Assembly (NCBI GenBank): GCA_910587655.1
Contig: CAJUND010000002.1
Span: 124,001 to 188,000, forward strand
From: an uncultured Agathobacter sp.
GTDB lineage: Bacteria; Bacillota; Clostridia; Lachnospirales; Lachnospiraceae
Length of the DNA stretch: 64,000 bases
Direction of reading: 5' to 3'
Part shown: positions 35,319-44,467 of the stretch, piece by piece
How the letters are laid out: the number at the start of each line of letters is the position of its first letter
Numbering within the stretch: the stretch's first letter is position 1
The notes under the pieces: model-generated
What the model saw: only the letters and a program-made list of their open reading frames with translations
The model's database searches: none
Told to the model about the DNA's origin: nothing
Made by a program: the position numbers and the translations under genes

Positions 35319-36188
35319 ATGAGTAAAAATAAAAAAATGTACTGTATGGCAAGTTTTACATTTGCTTTTGTAGTACTGATTCTTACAATTGCATTAAGTG
35401 CAGTTCATCCGTCGAAAACTTATGCGGCATCCATGGATCCGGACAGTATTACAGATATGCGGTCCGGTAATACGGAGGCAGATGAGCAGGATAATGATAA
35501 TAATGACAATGCGGGCGGACTGTCACTTACACTGAATAATGAAGATGGTTCGGTTACAACACCGGTTCGGATGCTTTTAATGCTGACGATACTGTCACTG
35601 GCCCCGTCGCTTCTGGTTATGATGACTTCTTTCACAAGAATTATCATTGTATTGCATTTTGTACGGACGGCAATTGGTACCCAGACAGCACCGCCGAACC
35701 AGATTCTGGTTGGACTGGCGCTGTTTTTGACGTTCTTCATTATGTGGCCGACATTTCAGCAGATTAATGAAGAGGCCCTTCAGCCGTTTGACCGTGGGGA
35801 GATTAACCAGACAGAGTTTTTGGAAGCAGCAGAGGGACCGATTCGGAATTTCATGATTAATGAAGCAAAAATCCAGGTCCGTGATATTAATCTTTTTACG
35901 GAGATTTCCGGGGAAACATACACGGAAGATGATGAGCTTACAGATATTCCGTTTACCACGCTGGTACCGGCATTTATTCTGAGTGAACTTAGAAAAGCAT
36001 TTATTATGGGATTTTTAATTTACATCCCGTTTATTGTTATTGATATGGTAGTTTCCTCGGTACTTATGTCAATGGGTATGATGATGCTGCCGCCGACAAC
36101 AATTTCTCTGCCATTTAAGATTTTACTTTTTATTTTAGCGGATGGCTGGAATCTGGTTGTAGGTTCCCTTGTCCATACGTTTTACTGA
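35319..36188 (+). CDS. fliP: Flagellar export gate protein FliP
   Basis: A 289-residue export-gate subunit with a cleavable signal-like N-terminus (hydrophobic residues 12-30, ending SKTYAAS), an acidic Asp/Asn-rich stretch, and four membrane helices. Signatures LAPSLLVMMTSFTRIIIVLHFVR and the C-terminal LPPTTISLPFKILLFILADGW are diagnostic. Confidence 0.97.
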   Translation: MSKNKKMYCMASFTFAFVVLILTIALSAVHPSKTYAASMDPDSITDMRSGNTEADEQDNDNNDNAGGLSLTLNNEDGSVTTPVRMLLMLTILSLAPSLLVMMTSFTRIIIVLHFVRTAIGTQTAPPNQILVGLALFLTFFIMWPTFQQINEEALQPFDRGEINQTEFLEAAEGPIRNFMINEAKIQVRDINLFTEISGETYTEDDELTDIPFTTLVPAFILSELRKAFIMGFLIYIPFIVIDMVVSSVLMSMGMMMLPPTTISLPFKILLFILADGWNLVVGSLVHTFY

Positions 36189-36202
36189 CGGGAGGTGTCT
36201 TT

Positions 36203-36481
36203 ATGATTACACAGGAAGCGATACTTGATATTGCAAGGGATGCCATATATACAATTATTATTACATCAGCACCGCTTCTGGTGGTATCGCTGGTGGTGGG
36301 TTTAATTATCAGTATTTTTCAGACAGTTACTTCAATTCAGGAACAGACGCTTACTTTTGTTCCTAAAATCCTTGCAGTATTTGTTACTCTGATGATCTGC
36401 GGTTCATGGATGATGGATAATATGAGCAGCCTGATTGAACGTCTGTGGTCAAATTTCAGCAGTTACCTGAGTATGGGATAG
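36203..36481 (+). CDS. fliQ: Flagellar export gate protein FliQ
   Basis: A 92-residue protein with two membrane helices (near 18-38 and 52-74) and the VVGLIISIFQTVTSIQEQTLTFVPK signature. Part of the FliPQR gate. GGGAGGTG SD ahead. Confidence 0.96.
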   Translation: MITQEAILDIARDAIYTIIITSAPLLVVSLVVGLIISIFQTVTSIQEQTLTFVPKILAVFVTLMICGSWMMDNMSSLIERLWSNFSSYLSMG

Positions 36482-36490
36482 TGCAGGACA

Positions 36491-37270
36491 ATGATTGATT
36501 TTGCATTTACAGTAGAGAATTTTGAATACTGGCTTTTAATTATGGTAAGAATTTCCTGTTTTGTCTTTATAGCGCCGTTTCTTGGTCAGGACGGGGTGCC
36601 GAGCCAGACAAAAATAGGATTGTCGATATTTATTTCGTTGATTTTATATGGGGTTGTTTCACGGCCGGAACTGGAATACCAGAGTGTCGTGGGATATGCT
36701 GTTGTAGTAATAAAGGAGGGAATTACAGGACTGCTGATAGGCTTGGCCGCGAATATCTGTAATTCTATTGTTTTGTTTGCAGGTAATATGATTGATATGG
36801 ATATTGGATTATCCATGGCAACACAGTTTAATCCGGATATGAAAACGGAATCAACGCTTACAGGCAGCTTATATTATTATCTGGTTCTGCTGCTGCTTCT
36901 GACGTCCAATTTACAGACGTACCTGATTCGGTCCATTTCGGATTCCTTTACTCTGATTCCGATTGCACAGCAGAATTTTGACTGGGATCATCTGTTTTCA
37001 GCAATGCTGCAGTATATGGTGGATTTGTTCATTATCGGTTTCAGGATTTTTCTTCCGGTATTTGCCTGTATTATGATTTTAAACTGTGTGCTGGGTGTCA
37101 TGGCCAAGGTGGCGCCGCAGATGAATATGTTTTCCGTTGGTATGCAGCTTAAAGTTATGGTAGGATTTATTGTTTTATTACTTATGGTATTCCTGCTGCC
37201 AAATGTGGCAGATAACATATTGCGGGAAATAAAGACGATGGTGAGGCTCATTGCAGAGGGTATGTACTGA
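36491..37270 (+). CDS. fliR: Flagellar export gate protein FliR
   Basis: A 259-residue polytopic membrane protein (about six helices) with the FLGQDGVPSQTKIGLSIFIS motif, closing the FliPQR gate. Family length is normal. Its stop lies 16 bases before the chosen flhB start. Confidence 0.95.
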   Translation: MIDFAFTVENFEYWLLIMVRISCFVFIAPFLGQDGVPSQTKIGLSIFISLILYGVVSRPELEYQSVVGYAVVVIKEGITGLLIGLAANICNSIVLFAGNMIDMDIGLSMATQFNPDMKTESTLTGSLYYYLVLLLLLTSNLQTYLIRSISDSFTLIPIAQQNFDWDHLFSAMLQYMVDLFIIGFRIFLPVFACIMILNCVLGVMAKVAPQMNMFSVGMQLKVMVGFIVLLLMVFLLPNVADNILREIKTMVRLIAEGMY

Positions 37271-37286
37271 GGAAAAACTGAATAGA

Positions 37287-38420
37287 ATGGGAAACAAAAG
37301 TTACCGTATGTGCTATAATTTACAATGGTTTGCACAGGACGGTGATGGAGGAGAAAAGACAGAGCCCGCAACAGCAAAAAAACTTCAGGATGCAAGGGCG
37401 GAAGGAAAAGTTGCAAAAAGCAAGGAACTGACTTCGGCATTTGAACTGATCGTGCTGTTTCTCTGCCTGAAGATTTTTATCTCTTTTGTAGGTGGAAATC
37501 TTTTATATATGTTCAATTTTATTTATGGGAACATGGCAGATTTTCTGGAAACTAACGAAAAACTTTTACCCGCCCAGGCGATAGCGTCACTGTTTTTTAC
37601 TGTTATTTTAAGGTTTCTGCTGATTGTGCTCCCGTTTTTTGCATTTGGTTTTGTGATTACATTTCTGGTCAGTCTGGTTCAGGTAGGCTGGAAAGTTTCA
37701 TCCAAGCCCATGCAGCCGAAACTTTCAAAGTTTAATCCAATCAACGGGTTTAAGAGGATTCTGTCAAAGGACTCATTGTTTGAACTTTTAAAGTCTGTTT
37801 TAAAAATCGGCGTCATTATATATGTTGCGTATACATCTGTCAGGGATCATCTGAATGATCTGTTTATTCTTTATGATATTACGCTGAACCAGGCGGTTGC
37901 CCTGGTTGGGACATTAATTATTGACGCGGGGTTAAAAATTGCTTTTGTTTATCTTGTTGTCGGTATTGCAGACTATATTTACCAGAAGCACAAATTCAAT
38001 GAAGAAATGAAGATGACAAAGCAGGAAGTAAAAGATGAGTTTAAGAATACCGAAGGAGATCCGCAGATTAAAGGACGTCAGCGCCGGAAGATGCAGGAAG
38101 TATCCCAGAAGCGTATGATGCAGGATGTGCCAAAGGCGGATGTGGTTATTACAAACCCGACCCATCTGGCGGTTGCTTTAAAATACGATGCCGGACAGGG
38201 AACCGCACCAGTGGTTCTGGCAAAAGGAGAAGATTTTCTTGCACAGAAGATCAAGGAACTGGCAAGGGAACATCATATTGATATTGTAGAGGACAAACCC
38301 CTGGCAAGAATGCTTTACCATAATGTGGAAATCGGTGCGGAGATTCCGCCTGAACTGTACCAGGCAGTGGCAGAAGTGCTTGCAATGATTTATCGCAATA
38401 AACAGGGGGCGGGTGCATAA
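37287..38420 (+). CDS. flhB: Flagellar export switch protein FlhB
   Basis: A 377-residue protein with an N-terminal export motif (NLQWFAQDGDGGEKTEPATAKKLQDAR), four membrane helices, and a cytoplasmic domain containing the autocleavage motif NPTH (TNPTHLAVALKY). Self-cleavage between N and P switches export from hook to filament substrates. Start ATG 37287 gives a family-like N-terminus; an upstream ATG at 37251 would overlap fliR by 20 bases. Confidence 0.95.
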   Translation: MGNKSYRMCYNLQWFAQDGDGGEKTEPATAKKLQDARAEGKVAKSKELTSAFELIVLFLCLKIFISFVGGNLLYMFNFIYGNMADFLETNEKLLPAQAIASLFFTVILRFLLIVLPFFAFGFVITFLVSLVQVGWKVSSKPMQPKLSKFNPINGFKRILSKDSLFELLKSVLKIGVIIYVAYTSVRDHLNDLFILYDITLNQAVALVGTLIIDAGLKIAFVYLVVGIADYIYQKHKFNEEMKMTKQEVKDEFKNTEGDPQIKGRQRRKMQEVSQKRMMQDVPKADVVITNPTHLAVALKYDAGQGTAPVVLAKGEDFLAQKIKELAREHHIDIVEDKPLARMLYHNVEIGAEIPPELYQAVAEVLAMIYRNKQGAGA

Positions 38421-38479
38421 GATAAAAGAGTATCGTTAAAAAAGAATTATGCATTACATATAAGAAAGGAGGGCAAAGA

Positions 38480-40516
38480 ATGCTTAAGAAAGCGGATATT
38501 GGTGTGGGATTATACCTGCTGTGTGCAGTTGTTTTCTTTATTGTACCAATCCCGTCCGTACTGCTGGACGTCATGCTGGCACTGAATATTTCGATAGCCC
38601 TTATTATTTTGTTTAATGTACTGTTTGTGCGGGAAGTGCTTGATATGTCATTTTTCCCGACACTGCTTTTATTTACAACAATTTTCAGGATATCACTGAA
38701 CGTTTCATCCACAAGGCTGATTCTTTTAACTGGTGATCCGGGTAATGTCGTTACAACTTTCGGTGATTTTGTTGGCGGTGGTAACATGGTCGTGGGAACA
38801 ATTGTATTTATTGTTCTGGTACTGATTCAGTTTATCGTAATCAACAAAGGTTCCGAGCGTGTATCTGAAGTTACTGCACGATTTACACTGGATGCCATGC
38901 CTGGTAAGCAGATGGCAATTGACGCTGATTTAAATACCGGGGCCATTACGGATGAAGAGGCAAAAGAACGAAGGTCAAAGATTCAGAAAGAATCCAGTTT
39001 TTTTGGTTCCATGGACGGTGCTACGAAGTACGTAAAGGGAGATGCGACTGCCGGTCTGATTATTACATTTATCAATCTGGTCGGAGGAACGGTGCTTGGT
39101 ATTATGTTCATGGGAATGGAGTTCTCAGATGCTCTTTTGCATTTTGGAATTCTTACCATTGGTGATGGTCTGGTATCACAGATTCCATCGCTTTTGATTT
39201 CGCTTTCTACCGGTATTCTTGTTACCAAGGGCTCCAATGAAGCGGATTTCTCCGGTGTACTTGTAAGGCAGCTGTTTGGTATTCCGCGGGTGCTTTACAT
39301 TGTAGGTACGGTAATTGCGTTCCTTGGTATTGTAACACCGTTAAATGGATTCCTGTTTGTGACACTTGGTGTTATATTTCTGATTGCAGGTAAAAGCATC
39401 AGCCGTGATATCGGAGTGGAAACAATTGAGGAAGAAGTTCAGCAGGCAGAGACGGAGGCGGAAGAAATCCGCAAGCCCGAAAATGTGGTGTCGCTTCTTC
39501 AGGTGGATCCAATCGAGCTGGAATTCGGATATGGTATTATTCCGCTTGCGGATGTGAACCAGGGCGGGGATCTTTTGGACCGCGTGGTAATGATTCGTCG
39601 GCAGATTGCGCTTGAGCTTGGTACGGTGGTTCCGATTATCCGTCTGCGTGATAATATCCAGCTGAATCCAAACCAGTATATCATTAAGATTAAAGGTGTA
39701 CAGGTCACAGAAGGTGAAATTCTTTTTGACCATTACATGGCTATGAATCCGGGATATGTGGAAGAAGAGATTACGGGTATTCCTACTTTTGAGCCTTCCT
39801 TCCATCTTCCGGCTATCTGGATTACAGAAGCGCAGAGGGAGCGGGCGGAAAGTCTTGGCTATACGGTCGTTGATGCGCCTTCAATTATTGCTACGCATCT
39901 GACAGAGGTAATCAGAAGCCATATTGCAGAGCTTCTTACCAGACAGGATGTACAGAACCTTGTTAACAACTTAAAGGAATCAAACCCTGTCCTTGTGGAT
40001 GAACTTACACCGAAGCTTCTGGGACTTGGAGAAATCCAGAAAGTACTCCAGAATCTTCTGGAAGAGGGGATTTCCATCCGGGATCTTTTATCTGTGTTTG
40101 AATCACTTGCAGACCATGCGCAGACCACAAGGGATACGGATGTACTTACAGAATATGTCCGTCAGAGTATCAAACGTGCAATTTCCGGAAAATATTTTCC
40201 GGCGAATGAGACTACAAGTGTCATTACTCTTGACCCGAAGGTGGAACAGGAAATTATGTCGTCCGTGAAACAGACGGAACAGGGAGCCTACCTTACGATG
40301 GATCCGGAGAAAACAAAGGCAATTATGGATTCTGTGGAGACTGAGACACAAAAGCTGGAAACGATTGGGAAAAGTCCAATTGTAGTTACATCTCCGATTG
40401 TGCGTATGTATTTTAAGAAACTGACAGAAGAATATTTTAGTGATCTGATTGTGGTATCCTACAATGAAGTGGAATCTGATGTGGAGTTACAGTCAGTAGG
40501 AATGGTGACAGCATAA
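38480..40516 (+). CDS. flhA: Flagellar export protein FlhA
   Basis: A 678-residue export-apparatus protein: eight membrane helices in residues 10-310 with the FHIPEP-type loop (RFTLDAMPGKQMAIDADLNTG) and a C-terminal cytoplasmic substrate-docking domain. Strong AAGGAGGG SD. The stop codon abuts the flhF start. Confidence 0.97.
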   Translation: MLKKADIGVGLYLLCAVVFFIVPIPSVLLDVMLALNISIALIILFNVLFVREVLDMSFFPTLLLFTTIFRISLNVSSTRLILLTGDPGNVVTTFGDFVGGGNMVVGTIVFIVLVLIQFIVINKGSERVSEVTARFTLDAMPGKQMAIDADLNTGAITDEEAKERRSKIQKESSFFGSMDGATKYVKGDATAGLIITFINLVGGTVLGIMFMGMEFSDALLHFGILTIGDGLVSQIPSLLISLSTGILVTKGSNEADFSGVLVRQLFGIPRVLYIVGTVIAFLGIVTPLNGFLFVTLGVIFLIAGKSISRDIGVETIEEEVQQAETEAEEIRKPENVVSLLQVDPIELEFGYGIIPLADVNQGGDLLDRVVMIRRQIALELGTVVPIIRLRDNIQLNPNQYIIKIKGVQVTEGEILFDHYMAMNPGYVEEEITGIPTFEPSFHLPAIWITEAQRERAESLGYTVVDAPSIIATHLTEVIRSHIAELLTRQDVQNLVNNLKESNPVLVDELTPKLLGLGEIQKVLQNLLEEGISIRDLLSVFESLADHAQTTRDTDVLTEYVRQSIKRAISGKYFPANETTSVITLDPKVEQEIMSSVKQTEQGAYLTMDPEKTKAIMDSVETETQKLETIGKSPIVVTSPIVRMYFKKLTEEYFSDLIVVSYNEVESDVELQSVGMVTA

Positions 40517-41764
40517 ATGACAATCAATAAATTTTATGGAAAAACAGAAGAAGAAGCAACGGAAAAAGCGCGTGCTGAATTTGGTGATAACGCAGTAATT
40601 ATGAATGTAAAGGAAGTAAAGCCCAAAGGGCTGTTTCGTGCGTTTAAAGGAAATACCTATGAAGTGACTGCAGCAATGGAAGAAAAAGAGCATCCGCCGG
40701 CAGCTCCTGCCACACGGCCGCAGCAGAATACAAAACCGGTGCTTGACGCCATTAATCTGGTTGCGGATGAAAAAATCAGTATTCCTAAAGTAGAGAAGAA
40801 ATCCGAGTTTCCGCAGATGGCAGGATTGGAGAAGAAGAGAATGACAGAGGGTGTAACGGATAAGGTAAAGGAACGGAAAAATCTGGAGGCGCGGCTGGAT
40901 GATCTGTCAGACCAGCTGGAAGAAAGCCTTGGGAGCAGTCAGAAGAAAACAAAGGGACCGTCTTCCGAAGAACTGAATTTTGTCCGTATTCTTTATAATA
41001 CCATGCTGACAAATGAAGTAAATGAAAAATATGTAAACCAGATTCTTGATGAGGTGGAAAAATTTATCCGTCCCGGGAATAATGTTGATGTGATTCTGTT
41101 TAATGTTTACCAGAAGCTGATTCTGCGTTTCGGACAGCCGAAAACCATTGACGTGTCCGGACCGAAACCGCGTGTTTATTTTTTTATCGGTCCGACGGGA
41201 GTAGGAAAAACAACTACCATAGCAAAGATTGCATCCAAATATGAAGTGGAATTTGACAAGAAAGTCGCATTTATTACTGCTGATACCTACAGGATTGCCG
41301 CAACAGAGCAGCTGCAGGTGTATGCAAATATTTTAGGGGCCCCGATGTCCATCGTTTATTCCAAGGATGAACTGAATGATGCGATTGCAAAATATGCAGA
41401 TTATGATCTGATTTTCGTGGATACCGCAGGATTTTCACATAAAAATGAAGAACAGCGCTCGGATGTGAAAAAACTGATTCAGGGCGTGGATAAAAAATAC
41501 AAAAAAGAAGTATACCTGGTACTTTCCGCAACGACAAAATACCGTGACCTGGTTGAAATTGTGGATACTTACCGGGAAATTTCAGAATATAAACTTATTT
41601 TTACAAAATTAGACGAAACAACAACCTATGGAAATCTGCTAAACATTAAACTGTATTCGGACGCTGATTTGTCCTATGTGACGAACGGCCAGAATGTGCC
41701 GGATGACCTTGAGGTTTTTGATACACAAAAGATTGTTAAGAAGCTACTGGGGGGCAGTTCGTGA
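40517..41764 (+). CDS. flhF: Flagellar SRP-like GTPase FlhF
   Basis: A 415-residue protein: basic N-terminal B domain, helical N domain, then the SRP-type GTPase with G1 GPTGVGKTTTIAKIA near 222, G3 FVDTAGFSH near 308, and G4-like TKLDETTTYG near 367. FlhF sets the number and place of flagella together with FlhG. Confidence 0.96.
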   Translation: MTINKFYGKTEEEATEKARAEFGDNAVIMNVKEVKPKGLFRAFKGNTYEVTAAMEEKEHPPAAPATRPQQNTKPVLDAINLVADEKISIPKVEKKSEFPQMAGLEKKRMTEGVTDKVKERKNLEARLDDLSDQLEESLGSSQKKTKGPSSEELNFVRILYNTMLTNEVNEKYVNQILDEVEKFIRPGNNVDVILFNVYQKLILRFGQPKTIDVSGPKPRVYFFIGPTGVGKTTTIAKIASKYEVEFDKKVAFITADTYRIAATEQLQVYANILGAPMSIVYSKDELNDAIAKYADYDLIFVDTAGFSHKNEEQRSDVKKLIQGVDKKYKKEVYLVLSATTKYRDLVEIVDTYREISEYKLIFTKLDETTTYGNLLNIKLYSDADLSYVTNGQNVPDDLEVFDTQKIVKKLLGGSS

Positions 41765-42639
41765 TGGACCAGGCACAGCAGATGCGTAATGTGATTAAAC
41801 AGCATAAAATGAAAAACCAGAATACCGCCAGGGTGGTAACTGTCACCAGTGGAAAGGGCGGTGTGGGAAAATCAAGTATTGCCGTAAATCTGGCAGTACA
41901 GATGAGGAAAGCAGGGAAGAAAGTAATTATTTTTGATGCGGATTTCGGTCTTGCAAACGTGGAAGTAATGTTTGGGGCAATTCCGCAGTATAATCTTTCT
42001 GACCTGATTTTCCAGGAAAAGAACATTCGTGACATTATTACGCCGGGACCGATGGATATCGGGTTTATTTCAGGAGGTTCCGGAATTATCGGGCTGAATA
42101 ATTTATACCATGAGCAGATTGTTTATCTGGTGAACTGTATTAATGAGCTGAATGATCTTGCAGATTATATTATTATAGATACCGGGGCCGGGATTTCAGA
42201 CCAGGTACTGGAGTTTGTAATTGCAAGTCCGGAGGTAATTCTGGTATCCACACCTGAGCCGAGTTCACTGACGGATTCCTATTCCCTGCTTAAGGCACTG
42301 CACCATAATAAGGAGTTTACCGCAGAGCAGACAAATATCCATGTGGTATCCAACCGTGTGGCATCGCAGGATGAAGGAAAGGCCGTTTATGATAAGCTGA
42401 ATTCCGTGGTATCACAGTTTCTGCATGGGAATCTGAACTATCTTGGAATGATACCATGGGACAGTGCGCTTGAAAAGGCAGTACGCCAGCAGAAGACGGT
42501 ATCGCTGATGGAACCAAATTCCAAATCAGCACGGGCATTTGCGGTTCTTACAGAGAACCTGTTAAACGGAACGCATAATACGCAGGTACGCTGGGGAATT
42601 TCCCAGATGTTTTCCAGCTTTTTCTCAAATCATAAATAG
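41764..42639 (+). CDS. flhG: MinD-like flagellar number regulator FlhG (YlxH)
   Basis: A 291-residue ParA/MinD ATPase with deviant Walker A TSGKGGVGKSSIAVNLA near 27 and Walker B-like DYIIIDTGAGISDQVLEF near 137. The ATG at 41764 overlaps the flhF stop by one base and has GGGGGG ahead; a GTG at 41761 is possible. It activates FlhF GTPase and controls flagellar pattern. Confidence 0.95.
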   Translation: MDQAQQMRNVIKQHKMKNQNTARVVTVTSGKGGVGKSSIAVNLAVQMRKAGKKVIIFDADFGLANVEVMFGAIPQYNLSDLIFQEKNIRDIITPGPMDIGFISGGSGIIGLNNLYHEQIVYLVNCINELNDLADYIIIDTGAGISDQVLEFVIASPEVILVSTPEPSSLTDSYSLLKALHHNKEFTAEQTNIHVVSNRVASQDEGKAVYDKLNSVVSQFLHGNLNYLGMIPWDSALEKAVRQQKTVSLMEPNSKSARAFAVLTENLLNGTHNTQVRWGISQMFSSFFSNHK

Positions 42640-42650
42640 GAGAATACGTT

Positions 42651-43394
42651 ATGAGAATAAAAGATGTAATTACACCGGGAGATAAAATTGATATCAGGCT
42701 TACCCACAAGGTAAATGCGGAGGAAAACGGAGGTGAAACCGCGCAGATTTACCAGAGCAGTGTTGCAGATTATCTGTCAGACACAGAGCTTGAAATACTT
42801 ATGCCTACCAGGGAAGGAAGGGTAATGCTTTTCCAGGTCGGGGCAGAAATGGAATTTACATTTTTTACCAGGCACGGAATGTACAATGCGCGGGGGACGG
42901 TAACAAAACGTTACCGTATTGACAATCTGTTTTTACTTGCTGTCCAGATTCGTTCAGAGCTGGTAAAATTCCAGCGGCGCGAGTTTTTCCGCATTGACTG
43001 TATGATAGATATAGAATATTATAAAATCCGTGAGGAGGTTGCGGAGCTTCCTACAACTGCGATGCTGTTTGCGGAGCTTCTGGATGTACAGTATATTGGT
43101 ACCAGTATCAAAGGAACAATGATGGATATCAGTGGCGGCGGACTTCGTTTTTCCTCTAAGGAACAGCTGCAGAGGGGAGATTTTATCCTTCTTGTTATCC
43201 GTCTGACAAATGACAGGATGGATGAAACATTTTACCTGGTCGGTGAAGTGATGGCAGGTGAGCCGCATCCAAATATAGAAGATTTATATATGAACCGGGC
43301 GAAGTTTATTTTCAAAGATCTCAAGGACAGGGAGAAGATTGTTCGTTTTGTTTATGATGAAGAGCGAAGAATCCGAAAAAAAGAAATCGGGTGA
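42651..43394 (+). CDS. PilZ-domain flagellar brake protein (YcgR-like)
   Basis: A 247-residue protein with an N-terminal YcgR/PilZN domain and a C-terminal PilZ domain containing both c-di-GMP motifs: REFFR (RxxxR) near 108 and DISGGG (DxSxxG) near 163. It should bind cyclic di-GMP and slow or stop the motor, as YcgR/YpfA (DgrA) do. Its gene ends five bases before cheB. Confidence 0.9.
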   Translation: MRIKDVITPGDKIDIRLTHKVNAEENGGETAQIYQSSVADYLSDTELEILMPTREGRVMLFQVGAEMEFTFFTRHGMYNARGTVTKRYRIDNLFLLAVQIRSELVKFQRREFFRIDCMIDIEYYKIREEVAELPTTAMLFAELLDVQYIGTSIKGTMMDISGGGLRFSSKEQLQRGDFILLVIRLTNDRMDETFYLVGEVMAGEPHPNIEDLYMNRAKFIFKDLKDREKIVRFVYDEERRIRKKEIG

Positions 43395-43398
43395 TGAT

Positions 43399-44466
43399 AT
43401 GAAAAAAAACATTCTGGTCGTTGATGACTCTGCACTCATGAGAAGGGTTATTTGTGATATAATTAATTCAGATCATAATTTTCAAGCAACAGATTACTGC
43501 AGGGACGGACTTGAAACATATGAGCGGCTGAAGGTGAAAAGCTACGATGCAATTGTGCTGGATATCATTATGCCCCATATGGATGGTCTGCAGTTACTTG
43601 AACGGTTACAAAAAGAGAAGATCAGGGTAAAGGTAATTATTGTAAGTACACAGGCGGGTGATGAAAATATTACGCTCCGGGCAATGGAACTGGGAGCGGT
43701 TGCATTTGTTATCAAGCCTGGGAATGTCAAGGAAATAAAAAGTGATGTCTTTAAGGTGGAGCTTCTGGCAAATCTGAATGCGGTCTGCCGTGTTCCAACT
43801 GCTGCAAAGGCAGCGGGGGTGACAGCAAAGCTTAAAGGCAGGGCACCGGTTCCGGTGAAGCGCCTGAAGGCTGCCGGCGGTGGAAACAGACTGATTGCAC
43901 TTGCCTGTTCAACCGGAGGACCAAAGGCACTGCAGAGTGTGATACCGTTTCTTCCGGCTGATATCAATGCACCCATGGTTCTTGTTCAGCATATGCCGGC
44001 GGGTTTTACGAATTCAATGGCACAGCGCCTGGATGAACTGAGTAAAGTCACAGTTACTGAGGCAGTGGAAGGTGAAAAGCTGGAAAAAGGCCATGTGTAT
44101 GTTGCTCCCGGAGGGAAGCACATGCTTGTGGCTAAAAATCCTGACGGTTCCCACCGAATTGTACTGGATGCTGCGACACCGGCAATCGGAGGCCTGAAGC
44201 CTTGTGCAAACCTTACTTTTGATTCTCTTTCAAAGACGGGATATGATGAAATCATATGTGTGGTTTTAACCGGGATGGGGAGTGACGGTACAAATGGAAT
44301 CCGTACCCTTGCCCGTTCCAAACCGATTCACGTGATTGCCCAGGATGAAACAACCTGTGTGGTTTATGGCATGCCAAAGAGTATTGCAGATGCAGGATTA
44401 GCAGATGAAGTCGTTCCGTTAAAAGACGTTGCAAAAACCATTACGAAGATTGCGGGGGTAAAATAA
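43399..44466 (+). CDS. cheB: Chemotaxis response regulator / protein-glutamate methylesterase CheB
   Basis: A 355-residue protein: receiver domain (LVVDDSALMRR; phospho-acceptor Asp in AIVLDIIMP) linked to a CheB methylesterase with the catalytic Ser in ACSTGGPKAL, His in LVQHMPAGFT and Asp in TGMGSDGTNG. Start ATG 43399 gives the canonical MKKNILVVDD; an earlier in-frame ATG would add residues unlike the family. It is the only stand-alone receiver in the window. Confidence 0.96.
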   Translation: MKKNILVVDDSALMRRVICDIINSDHNFQATDYCRDGLETYERLKVKSYDAIVLDIIMPHMDGLQLLERLQKEKIRVKVIIVSTQAGDENITLRAMELGAVAFVIKPGNVKEIKSDVFKVELLANLNAVCRVPTAAKAAGVTAKLKGRAPVPVKRLKAAGGGNRLIALACSTGGPKALQSVIPFLPADINAPMVLVQHMPAGFTNSMAQRLDELSKVTVTEAVEGEKLEKGHVYVAPGGKHMLVAKNPDGSHRIVLDAATPAIGGLKPCANLTFDSLSKTGYDEIICVVLTGMGSDGTNGIRTLARSKPIHVIAQDETTCVVYGMPKSIADAGLADEVVPLKDVAKTITKIAGVK

Positions 44467-44467
44467 C

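Noticed and set aside
43339..43398. Longer N-terminus for cheB starting inside the PilZ gene
   Set aside because: The added residues are unlike CheB, whose receiver starts MKKNILVVDD at 43399.
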